Assembly: GCA_048939725.1 (NCBI GenBank)
Contig: JBHLPG010000067.1
Coordinates: forward strand, 1-17,432
Direction: 5' to 3'
Length of the DNA stretch: 17,432 nt
DNA from: Hodarchaeum sp048939725
GTDB taxonomy: Archaea; Asgardarchaeota; Heimdallarchaeia; Hodarchaeales; Hodarchaeaceae
Shown: positions 7,259-13,700 of the stretch, one piece after another
Numbering within the stretch: the first letter of the stretch is position 1
Layout of the letters: every line of letters begins with the position of its first letter
Position numbers and translations under genes: made by a program
Notes under the pieces: generated by a model
What the model was told of the DNA's origin: nothing
Database searches by the model: none
What the model saw: only the letters and a program-made list of their open reading frames with translations

Positions 7259-8305
7259 ATGAAAGCGGCTGTTTTTGAAAAAGTAAAAACCCCGATGAAA
7301 ATTGATGAAAATTATCCTACTCCTGATATTTCTGGCAAATCAGGCCAAGTAATATTGAATATTGAAGCGTGTGGTGTATGTCACACAGATTTGGGATTTT
7401 TAGACCACGGTGTCCCGACAGGGAAAGCTCCACCATTAATCTTAGGACATGAAATGTCTGGAAAAGTCGCAGAAATGAGTGATGATGTTACTTCATTCAA
7501 AAAAGGCGACCATGTTCTTGTTCCTGCTGTGATTTCCTGTGGGAACTGTTATTATTGCAGAATTGGACGTGAAAATATTTGTTCAAATCAGACGTTCTTT
7601 GGTAGTAATGTTGATGGAGGATTTGCAGAGCAGATAATGGTTCCCGCCAAAGATATCTTTCATCTTCCTTCTGAAATTCCTTTAGAAGAAGGGTGCATCA
7701 TTTCCGATGCAGTTTCAACTCCATATCATGCAGTCAAAAATCGTGGACAAGTACGACCAGGAGATTGGGCTGTTGTGATTGGCTGCGGAGGTATAGGGTT
7801 AAATGTTGTCCAAAACATTAAAGCAGCTGGCGGATTACCCATTGCCCTTGATATCATTCCCAAGAAGCTAGAGGTCGCGAAACAGCTTGGAGCTGTCGAA
7901 ACAATTTTAACTAAAGACTTAGATAAGAAAGCCATTGTCGGTATGATAAGGAAGATCACTGGAGGCGGAGCCGATGTTGCTTTTGAAGCAATTGGACACC
8001 CTGCTACTTTTACTCAAGCTTTTGATAGTCTTAGAAAAGGAGGAAGATTGGTCGCAGTTGGATATTCTCCGAAACGCTGGGACGGTTTTAATGTTGGGCG
8101 GGTCATGTTTTACGAAATGGAATTAGTGGGAAGCTTAGGCTGTAGGACTGTTGATTATCCACGAATTATCGAGTTAGTTAAAAATAAAACATTGGTTGTC
8201 AAACCATTAGTAACGGGGAAATATCCTCTTTCTGAAATCAATGATGCGTTTGATATAATGCGAAGGGGAGAAGGAATTCGCACAGTTATTTTGTGCCAAA
8301 AATAG
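7259..8305 (+). CDS. Zinc-dependent alcohol dehydrogenase (MDR family), 6-hydroxycyclohexene-carbonyl-CoA dehydrogenase-like
   Basis: A 348-residue medium-chain dehydrogenase. The catalytic zinc site is shown by C41 in CGVCHTDLGF and H64-E65 in LGHEMSG; D150 in SDAVSTPYHAV may replace the third Cys ligand of horse alcohol dehydrogenase. The structural zinc site is C94, C97, C100 and C108. The Rossmann loop is GCGGIG (175-180), and D198 at the end of the second strand points to NAD+ over NADP+. The CHTDLGF..HGV..GKAPPL segment, DAVSTPYHAV, and a C-terminal GSLGCR followed by DYPRIIELV recall 6-hydroxycyclohex-1-ene-1-carbonyl-CoA dehydrogenase (Had/BamQ) of anaerobic benzoyl-CoA degradation. 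That closeness is my recollection; other secondary alcohols are possible. It is the first gene of a tight unit, 13 bases before the thiolase gene. Confidence 0.88.
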   Translation: MKAAVFEKVKTPMKIDENYPTPDISGKSGQVILNIEACGVCHTDLGFLDHGVPTGKAPPLILGHEMSGKVAEMSDDVTSFKKGDHVLVPAVISCGNCYYCRIGRENICSNQTFFGSNVDGGFAEQIMVPAKDIFHLPSEIPLEEGCIISDAVSTPYHAVKNRGQVRPGDWAVVIGCGGIGLNVVQNIKAAGGLPIALDIIPKKLEVAKQLGAVETILTKDLDKKAIVGMIRKITGGGADVAFEAIGHPATFTQAFDSLRKGGRLVAVGYSPKRWDGFNVGRVMFYEMELVGSLGCRTVDYPRIIELVKNKTLVVKPLVTGKYPLSEINDAFDIMRRGEGIRTVILCQK

Positions 8306-8318
8306 GAATTGAATTAGA

Positions 8319-9461
8319 ATGAAGGTAGGTATTGTAGGTATAGGACACAGTAGATTCGGTCGCCGAGACGATGTAACTGTTCAAGAGCTGGCGTTCGAAC
8401 CCTTTGTGGAGGCATTAAATGATGCTGGGATCGCTCGTAAGGATATCGGGGCCACAATCATCGGAGCAAGTCCTGTATATATGACACAACGAAGTATTGC
8501 TGGACCAATCACAGAATATCTTGGGTTGAACCCACAACCAGTTTGGCTCACTGAGGCAGCTTGTAGCAGTTCCGCAGTAGCTTTACGAACCGCGTATGCT
8601 TTAATATCCGCAGGTATGCATGAAATCGTCTTGGTGTTGGGTGTTCAGAAGATGTTAGAAAATCCTACATCAGAAGTCCTGAAGATTATGGGACGGAGTG
8701 GAGATGTACAGTGGGAAGCTCCCTACGGAACAACTTTTGCAAATTATTACGCCATGTATGCAAACTCTCACATGGCAAAGTATGGCACAACCTCAGAACA
8801 GATGGCAGCTGTCGCTGTGAAAAACCACTATTATGGAGCAATGAACCCTTTGGCAATGTTTCAAAAGGAAATTACAATTGAGAGAGCCTTAGAATCAAGA
8901 ATTATTGCCTCTCCGTTACGTCTTTTTGATTGCTGTGCAAATGCGGATGGTTCTGCTGCACTTATCGTGACAAATGAAGAAAAAGCAAAACAGCTCTCTG
9001 ACACACCAATTTGGATCTCTGGTCTTGGTGCCGCAACTGCCCCCTTTTCATTGTTAACGCGTCCAGAACTAGCTACCTTATCTAGTGCAGTGGAAGCCTC
9101 AAATATTGCATATAATCAAGCTAAAATTCAAGCTAGCGATATAGATGTTGCAGAAGTTCATGATTGTTTCACAATTGCGGAAATCATGGCTTATGAAGAT
9201 TTAGGGTTTATAGAAAGAGGAAAAGGAGGAGAATTTGTTGAGGAAGCTTATGTAGGTGGAAAAGTTCCTATAAATGTCGATGGTGGGTTGAAAGCAAAAG
9301 GGCATCCAGTTGGAGCGACTGGGTGCTCACAGGTAGTTGGAGTTGTCAAACAACTTCGTGGAGAAGCAGGAAAGAGTCAGGTAGATGGTGCAGAGATTGG
9401 ATTGACACATAATATTGGTGGGCACGGACAATACTGTGTGGTCCATATTTTCTCACGGTGA
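8319..9461 (+). CDS. Thiolase (acetyl-CoA C-acyltransferase), archaeal type
   Basis: A 380-residue thiolase of the archaeal/SCPx-like group. The nucleophilic cysteine is C82 in EAACSSSAVAL. Other active-site elements are H281 in AEVHDCF, H329 in LKAKGHPVGATG, and the C-terminal HNIGGHGQYCVVHI with C373 as a candidate second acid-base cysteine. It would cleave a 3-ketoacyl-CoA with CoA into acetyl-CoA and a shortened acyl-CoA, or run the reverse condensation. In many archaea this thiolase works together with a DUF35 protein; here DUF35 is encoded by the next gene, fused to a reductase and with its ribosome site overlapping the thiolase stop codon, which implies coupled translation. The chain length preferred cannot be read from the sequence. 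Confidence 0.9.
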   Translation: MKVGIVGIGHSRFGRRDDVTVQELAFEPFVEALNDAGIARKDIGATIIGASPVYMTQRSIAGPITEYLGLNPQPVWLTEAACSSSAVALRTAYALISAGMHEIVLVLGVQKMLENPTSEVLKIMGRSGDVQWEAPYGTTFANYYAMYANSHMAKYGTTSEQMAAVAVKNHYYGAMNPLAMFQKEITIERALESRIIASPLRLFDCCANADGSAALIVTNEEKAKQLSDTPIWISGLGAATAPFSLLTRPELATLSSAVEASNIAYNQAKIQASDIDVAEVHDCFTIAEIMAYEDLGFIERGKGGEFVEEAYVGGKVPINVDGGLKAKGHPVGATGCSQVVGVVKQLRGEAGKSQVDGAEIGLTHNIGGHGQYCVVHIFSR

Positions 9462-9465
9462 GGTG
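9460..9465 (+). promoter_or_regulatory. Shine-Dalgarno site deciding the start of the DUF35-SDR gene
   Basis: GAGGTG overlaps the thiolase stop codon (9459-9461) and lies seven bases before ATG 9473 and four before ATG 9470. It argues against the overlapping GTG at 9458, which would put the site inside the coding region. Confidence 0.6.
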
Positions 9466-9472
9466 CAGAATG

Positions 9473-10684
9473 ATGAAACAATTCGGGTATAAGGACTATA
9501 TTTCTCAATCAAAGATTGGTGCGCGCTTTTTAGAAGCTTTAAGAGAAGGAAAGTTAGAAGGTACCAAATGTACGAAATGTTCAACTCTTTATTATCCTCC
9601 TAGGGCCAATTGCAAAGAATGCCTTACTGATGAATTTATTGAACCTGCGGAGTTCTCTGGAGAAGGAACAATTTTATCATTTTCTGAAGTTCATGTACCT
9701 CCAGCTGGTTTTGAACGTTTTGCTCCGTATACAGTTGCTGTGGTTGACTTAAAAGAAGGTGGGAGAGCAGTAACATGGGTTGAAGACATCACTAAACCAC
9801 TTGAGATTGGTGAGAATGTATTGGTGAAACCAGAGGTCATTGAGGGAGACAGGGTGATTTATCGTGTTCTAAGAGGGTATGAAATAACGGCAGATGATCA
9901 AGAAATTGTAGCGACAAAAGTGGTTGGAGTAAAATCGAAAAGACTGCTGGATAAAGTTGCAATTGTTACAGGAGCAGGAAAAGGAATAGGCAGAGAAATT
10001 TCTTTAGAATACGCAAGAGAGGGAGCCAAGGTAGTAGTTGCAGCGAGGACACAATCAGACATTGATTCAATCGCGAAAGAAATTAACGAATTAGGAAGTG
10101 ATGCCCTTGCAATTTCTTGTGATGTTTCAAAAAGCGAAGATGTACAACGTTTGATTGAAGAGGCATTAAACAGATTCCAAAGAATCGATATCCTTGTCAA
10201 TAATGCTGGCATCTCACGAAGTGCTTTAATTTCTAAAATGTCAGATGACCTCTGGAATTCTGTAATTAACATCAATTTAACAGGTACATTCAACTGTGTT
10301 CGGGCAATTTCATCTCATTTTATGGAGAAAAGACCTCTTGGTGGAAAAATCATCAATTTTACTTCAACAGCTGCAAAATATGGTAATGTGGGCCAAGCTG
10401 CATACGCTGCATCCAAATGGGGAATTATTGCGTTTTCAAAGACTGCAGCACGAGAATTAGCTCGTTACAAAGTTAATGTAAATTGCATCATGCCTGGATA
10501 CATTGAAACTGCAATGACTGCGGATACTCCCTCTGTTTATAAGGAACAAACAATTGCTCAAATCCCACAATTGCGCATCGGATATCCAGACGATGTCGCC
10601 AAGGTTGCAGTGTTCCTTGCATCTGAGGATTCTGATTACATGACTGGTAGTATTGTTCAGGTTGATGGTGGCTTACGAATGTGA
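9473..10684 (+). CDS. DUF35 (Zn-ribbon/OB-fold) fused to short-chain dehydrogenase (SDR)
   Basis: A 403-residue two-domain protein. Residues 1-135 are a DUF35 domain: helical N-terminus, rubredoxin-like zinc ribbon (C33, C36, C47, C50), then an OB-fold with GTILSFSEVHVPPAGF and FAPYTVAVVDL. Residues 158-403 are a complete classical SDR: TGAGKGIG (166-173), NNAG (243-246), and the catalytic S298, Y311 and K315 in YAASK. The C-terminus has PGYIETAM and the closing VDGG. Family knowledge suggests DUF35 binds CoA esters or bridges thiolases to partner enzymes, and that the SDR oxidises a 3-hydroxyacyl-CoA (or reduces the keto form). The fusion next to a thiolase suggests that the 3-ketoacyl-CoA is handed directly on. 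The start is taken from the ribosome site; ATG 9470 and GTG 9458 are alternatives. Both domains look intact. Confidence 0.88.
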   Translation: MKQFGYKDYISQSKIGARFLEALREGKLEGTKCTKCSTLYYPPRANCKECLTDEFIEPAEFSGEGTILSFSEVHVPPAGFERFAPYTVAVVDLKEGGRAVTWVEDITKPLEIGENVLVKPEVIEGDRVIYRVLRGYEITADDQEIVATKVVGVKSKRLLDKVAIVTGAGKGIGREISLEYAREGAKVVVAARTQSDIDSIAKEINELGSDALAISCDVSKSEDVQRLIEEALNRFQRIDILVNNAGISRSALISKMSDDLWNSVININLTGTFNCVRAISSHFMEKRPLGGKIINFTSTAAKYGNVGQAAYAASKWGIIAFSKTAARELARYKVNVNCIMPGYIETAMTADTPSVYKEQTIAQIPQLRIGYPDDVAKVAVFLASEDSDYMTGSIVQVDGGLRM

Positions 10685-10711
10685 AATTCTTCCTCTCCTC
10701 TACATAAAAAG

Positions 10712-10749
10712 TCACCAGTAATATTTATACCTGATTATTGTTCTGGTGA
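10712..10749. repeat. Inverted repeat between convergent genes
   Basis: TCACCAG (10712-10718) and CTGGTGA (10743-10749) form a perfect 7-bp stem. AATA (10720-10723) and TATT (10736-10739) can extend it past a small internal loop. It lies in the 88-base gap between the converging gene ends and may act as a shared 3'-end structure. Confidence 0.5.
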
Positions 10750-10762
10750 ACCCTTTAATAAG

Positions 10763-10768
10763 AAAAAA
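10763..10768 (-). terminator. Oligo-T terminator after the microprotein gene
   Basis: Six T on the minus strand begin four bases past the stop codon of the 10773-10907 gene and are followed by the inverted repeat at 10712-10749. Confidence 0.4.
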
Positions 10769-10772
10769 GCCT

Positions 10773-10907
10773 TCATCCCCGCATCATAAGAATTGGGCAC
10801 TGTTCTGGATCATTCAAATCTAAACACGGCTTTTGCATGCCTTCATAAAACTTCTGACCTAGTTCTTTACACATTTGGTTTTCATCATCAAAGTGTGGGC
10901 AAACCAT
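10773..10907 (-). CDS. Cys-rich 44-residue microprotein
   Basis: A small protein with cysteines at 3, 13, 28 and 37, in the order MVCPHFD, QMCKEL, KPCLDL, EQCPIL. The paired CP motifs near each end and four cysteines suggest a small zinc- or Fe-S-binding fold, but the family is not recognised. The frame is open up to an ATG at 10961, yet the ATG at 10907 is much better supported: GGAGATGAT, nearly the full archaeal consensus, stands three bases upstream, and a TATA-like element lies about 30 bases upstream. It has its own promoter and an oligo-T end, so it appears to be a free-standing gene. It converges with the SDR fusion gene and diverges from the ferredoxin pair. No function is proposed. 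Confidence 0.65.
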   Translation of the reverse strand: MVCPHFDDENQMCKELGQKFYEGMQKPCLDLNDPEQCPILMMRG

Positions 10908-10910
10908 GAC

Positions 10911-10919
10911 ATCATCTCC
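10911..10919 (-). promoter_or_regulatory. Strong Shine-Dalgarno site for the microprotein
   Basis: The minus strand reads GGAGATGAT, one base off the archaeal GGAGGTGAT consensus, with three bases to the ATG at 10907. It sets the start of the 44-residue gene against the longer frame from 10961. Confidence 0.6.
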
Positions 10920-10933
10920 GAAATTTATCGTTT

Positions 10934-10944
10934 TTTTATATAAT
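10934..10944 (-). promoter_or_regulatory. Candidate TATA box for the microprotein gene
   Basis: The minus strand reads ATTATATAAAA about 28-38 bases ahead of the ATG at 10907. This is the most consensus-like TATA element in the window and would place the transcript start close to the ribosome site. Confidence 0.45.
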
Positions 10945-11046
10945 AAGGTAACAATAGACACTTCTTATCTTCATATTTATTAACCATTGCTAATGTTTGG
11001 TAATGTACTGAGAAACTGATAAAAAAAATGCTGAATTATCAAGTGA

Positions 11047-11052
11047 AAGGTG
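11047..11052 (+). promoter_or_regulatory. Shine-Dalgarno site deciding a TTG start
   Basis: AAGGTG stands seven bases ahead of TTG at 11060, which begins the N-terminal MCKWC motif of the ferredoxin-type protein. No closer in-frame ATG exists. Confidence 0.55.
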
Positions 11053-11059
11053 TTTTTAC

Positions 11060-11929
11060 TTGTGTAAGTGGTGCCTTAAGCATGGTGCTGGTGGGAAATG
11101 GTATTTGAATTCACTGAATTATTTAAATGAGACGTCTAAGGATTATAACGATTCTCGTGAATATCTAGAAGTTCTTTGGGGGAATCTTGAAAGAATATAT
11201 TTAGGAAAAACATTCGGAATGTCCATAAATAAAGTAATTTCGTATCGTCTTAAGATCCCAATAATTGGACGGATTATTAAACGGATGGTCAATAGTAAAA
11301 TAGAAAAAGAAAAGAATCCTAATCCTCAAATAGCTGAAGGGCATTTTGGTCAAGTTATTCCCTTAGAAGAAGCCAAAATAATTGTCTCCGACTTAGCAGA
11401 CATTAATACTAAAGTCCTCTGTCCTTGTCGATATATGCATCGTGGGATTAAAGTTGATAGCTGTTTGGGGTTCAGTGCTCTTGCAGAAGTCTTTCCCAAG
11501 CTTCCTCGCTTGATTCCTGAAAATGGGATAGAAATTCTAGATGCTGATAAAGCTGAATCATTCTTAGATAAGATGAATCAGGAAGGGAAGGTTCATGTGA
11601 TCTGGTGGGGTCCAATTCCATATATTGCTGCATTATGTTCCTGTGAATATCCCCAATGTATGGGTTTAAGAACACGTATGGACTTTGGCATCAATACTGT
11701 ATACAAAGGGGAGTACATTGCTATCGTAGATCCGAATAAATGCATAGGTTGCGGTAAATGTGTTGTACGGTGCCAATTTGGAGCTATGAGTTTTAGTTCC
11801 TCAATTAATCGGCCTATAATTGATGCAAAAAGGTGTTTTGGGTGTGGGCTGTGTAAAGAGAAATGTGAGGAACAAGCAATAAGGCTAATAGATAGGGATG
11901 AAATTCCAATTACCAGAGGGGTATATTAA
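11060..11929 (+). CDS. Multi-cluster Fe-S protein with C-terminal 2[4Fe-4S] ferredoxin domain
   Basis: A 289-residue soluble protein with sixteen cysteines. The C-terminus is a standard dicluster ferredoxin: C228-C231-C234-C238 and C259-C262-C265-C269. The N-terminus has CxxC (C2, C5) in MCKWCLKHGAGGKWYLN, a motif I recall from archaeal, notably Asgard, Fe-S proteins. The middle has C121-x-C123 (LCPCRYMHRG), C135, and C193-x-C195-x4-C200 (CSCEYPQC), enough to hold one more cluster. There is no membrane segment or catalytic motif of a known reductase. It most likely transfers electrons for a redox enzyme not identified here. It starts at TTG with a good ribosome site, and its stop overlaps the start of the next ferredoxin gene (TAATG), so the two are co-translated and probably act together. 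Confidence 0.85.
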   Translation: MCKWCLKHGAGGKWYLNSLNYLNETSKDYNDSREYLEVLWGNLERIYLGKTFGMSINKVISYRLKIPIIGRIIKRMVNSKIEKEKNPNPQIAEGHFGQVIPLEEAKIIVSDLADINTKVLCPCRYMHRGIKVDSCLGFSALAEVFPKLPRLIPENGIEILDADKAESFLDKMNQEGKVHVIWWGPIPYIAALCSCEYPQCMGLRTRMDFGINTVYKGEYIAIVDPNKCIGCGKCVVRCQFGAMSFSSSINRPIIDAKRCFGCGLCKEKCEEQAIRLIDRDEIPITRGVY

Positions 11930-12159
11930 TGGGGAAAATAAAGATAGATATTGACTACTCGAAATGTCTTACCCCCGAAAATTGTAGAATGTGTATCAAT
12001 GTATGTCAACCAGTGGTTCTAACGCTTACTTTCACCGATAAAGATTTTTACGATCCAAAAGACTGGAAAATTGTACCTATATTCCCTTCATTATGCATAA
12101 ACTGTAACTTATGCGTTGATACCTGCCCTGAAAAAGCTATAACCATTTTTCTAAAGTAA
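11929..12159 (+). CDS. Small 2[4Fe-4S] ferredoxin
   Basis: A 76-residue ferredoxin. The first cluster site is C13-x5-C19-x2-C22-x3-C26, with three extra residues in the first spacer and Gln in place of the usual Pro after C26. The second is a canonical C56-C59-C62-C66-P. A loop of about 25 residues between the halves (FTDKDFYDPKDW) is longer than in clostridial ferredoxins. The ATG overlaps the stop of the upstream Fe-S gene by one base, so the two subunits are likely made in a fixed ratio and may form a complex. An uneven cluster pair such as this one often gives widely separated potentials, but the actual potentials cannot be read from sequence. Confidence 0.88.
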   Translation: MGKIKIDIDYSKCLTPENCRMCINVCQPVVLTLTFTDKDFYDPKDWKIVPIFPSLCINCNLCVDTCPEKAITIFLK

Positions 12160-12162
12160 CTA

Positions 12163-12168
12163 TTTTTT
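12163..12168 (+). terminator. Oligo-T terminator after the ferredoxin pair
   Basis: Six T begin three bases past the stop of the small ferredoxin gene, in the 113-base region before the convergent aminotransferase gene. Confidence 0.4.
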
Positions 12169-12213
12169 AAGATCCCAAAAGTTTGTTTGGACTTCCCTAA
12201 TGAATTCTTCACT

Positions 12214-12236
12214 TGAATTGGTTTTTCTTCAATTCA
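12214..12236. repeat. Inverted repeat between convergent genes
   Basis: TGAATTG (12214-12220) and CAATTCA (12230-12236) are perfect complements around a nine-base T-rich loop. The site is a possible shared 3'-end hairpin between the ferredoxin and aminotransferase genes. Confidence 0.4.
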
Positions 12237-12272
12237 TCTTACATCCCGTTTCAATTAACTGAAAGGGGAACA

Positions 12273-13460
12273 TTAACTCATCAATTCTTCCCGTAAGATT
12301 TTAGCTAATATCTTCATTCCTTCAATGATTTTTTCTTCAGACATATTTGAGAAATTTAGTCGAATTGAGTTTTCATGACCCCCATTAGGATAGAAACATC
12401 CCCCAGGGACAAATGCGACCTTTTGTTCTTGAGCTTTTACAAGTAAATCTCGACCACTAATGTGTTCTGGAAGTTCAATCCAGGTGAACAAGCCTCCCTC
12501 TGGAATCGAGCATTTAGCTTCTGATGGGAAATCATTATTGATTATTTCAACCATTAGGTTGAGTCGTCGTTTGTACACTTGTTTAATCTTAGCAATATTG
12601 GCATCAATGTCATATTCACTTAAGTACAATGCAACCTCTCTTTGAGCCATGGTATTGCATTGTAGGTCTGCTACTTCCTTTAACATGGTATATTTATTCA
12701 ATAATTCTTTTTCAGCACATATCCAACCGATCCTAAAACCTGGGCACAGAATTTTTGAAAAAGTTCCTAAAAAGATTACGCTACCTTCTATATCAAATGC
12801 TTTGATTGGAGGTATCGCCTCGCCACTAAACCTTACCTCTCCGTAAGGATTGTCTTCTATAACAGGTAAATTGAAATCGTTAGCTACTTCCAAAAACTCT
12901 ATGCGTCTGGATCTCGACCAGCTGACCCCTGTAGGATTTTGAAAATCAGGTGTTACATAAATCAATTTGGCATTAGGATTGATCTTTAATGCCTTTTCTA
13001 GTTTTCTAATTTGCATACCATTGTTATCAATTGGGATATCTACAAATTGTGCTTGATAAGACCTGAATGCGCCAATAGCTCCTAAGTAACAAGGTTTTTC
13101 GCAGATAACTACATCCCCAGGGTTTAAAAAAAGCTTCCCACTGAATTCTATTCCTTGCTGGGATCCATTTATGATCAGAATATTTTTTGCGGATGTTTCA
13201 ACCCCTATTTTTTTCATACGTTCTGCAATTTTTTCTCTAAGAGGAAGATAACCATCTGTAGGAACATATTGTAAAGCATTCCTGCCATCTTTTTCCAATA
13301 TTTTTCTTGTTATTCCTTTTAATTCTTCTAGAGGAAACAACTCCGGTGCTGGTAATCCTCCTGCGAATGAGATTATATCTGGTTTGCCGATGAACTTAAT
13401 AATTTCTCTTGTTTCTAAACCTTTTACTTGTTTCATGCGATCTGCATATTTTAATTCCAT
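12273..13460 (-). CDS. PLP-dependent aminotransferase, class I/II (LysN/Aro8-like)
   Basis: A 395-residue fold-type I aminotransferase. The PLP-binding lysine is K236 in GTFSKILCPGFRIGW. Supporting residues are N175 in NPTG, D203 and Y206 in EDNPYGE, and R243 near the lysine; R367 in SIRLNF should hold the substrate carboxylate. The N-terminal SFAGGLP (31-37) and LQYVPTDGYLPLRE (63-76) are typical of the 2-aminoadipate/aromatic aminotransferase group (LysN, Aro8, KAT-II). The likely reaction is exchange of an amino group between an aromatic, branched or 2-aminoadipate substrate and 2-oxoglutarate; the exact substrate cannot be told. Length is normal and all key residues are present. It is divergent from the acyl-CoA dehydrogenase operon and convergent with the ferredoxin pair, so it is probably a single-gene unit. 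Confidence 0.9.
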   Translation of the reverse strand: MELKYADRMKQVKGLETREIIKFIGKPDIISFAGGLPAPELFPLEELKGITRKILEKDGRNALQYVPTDGYLPLREKIAERMKKIGVETSAKNILIINGSQQGIEFSGKLFLNPGDVVICEKPCYLGAIGAFRSYQAQFVDIPIDNNGMQIRKLEKALKINPNAKLIYVTPDFQNPTGVSWSRSRRIEFLEVANDFNLPVIEDNPYGEVRFSGEAIPPIKAFDIEGSVIFLGTFSKILCPGFRIGWICAEKELLNKYTMLKEVADLQCNTMAQREVALYLSEYDIDANIAKIKQVYKRRLNLMVEIINNDFPSEAKCSIPEGGLFTWIELPEHISGRDLLVKAQEQKVAFVPGGCFYPNGGHENSIRLNFSNMSEEKIIEGMKILAKILREELMS

Positions 13461-13653
13461 TCTGTGAGCACCATCTAAAGAATGTAATGTAGTAAAGTGT
13501 CAATTTAATTCATTATTGATCTATAATTGTCTGGTTGATATGTCTTTTTCGATTGAGATCATGTAATTAGTTCTAAAAAACTCATTAATGATTAAGGTAA
13601 TTTGCTCTTATCGTAGTCTTATAGGATAAAAATAGGCTATCCGTAAAAAATGG

Positions 13654-13662
13654 TTTATATTA
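13654..13662 (+). promoter_or_regulatory. Candidate TATA box for the acyl-CoA dehydrogenase-ETF operon
   Basis: TTTATATTA lies about 40-47 bases ahead of the ATG at 13701. A second A/T-rich element (CTTATATGG, 13665-13672) lies just downstream. The 228-base divergent region from 13461 shows no other gene. Confidence 0.4.
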
Positions 13663-13690
13663 GGCTTATATGGAAAAAAATTCAATAAAT

Positions 13691-13695
13691 GGTGG
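13691..13695 (+). promoter_or_regulatory. Shine-Dalgarno site favouring the start at 13701
   Basis: GGTGG stands five bases ahead of ATG 13701. The upstream in-frame ATG at 13689 would overlap this site and adds only four residues that do not fit the family. Confidence 0.5.
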
Positions 13696-13700
13696 TTCTT

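Noticed and set aside
9458..9472. GTG start for the DUF35-SDR gene overlapping the thiolase stop
   Set aside because: The ribosome site GAGGTG would lie inside the coding region, whereas it is well placed for the ATGs at 9470 and 9473.
9898..10293. 131-codon open frame on the minus strand
   Set aside because: It lies entirely antisense to the SDR domain, whose motifs are intact. Its protein has no recognisable pattern.
10908..10961. Longer N-terminus for the Cys-rich microprotein
   Set aside because: The extra 18 codons contain the TATA-like element and the ribosome site that serve the ATG at 10907.
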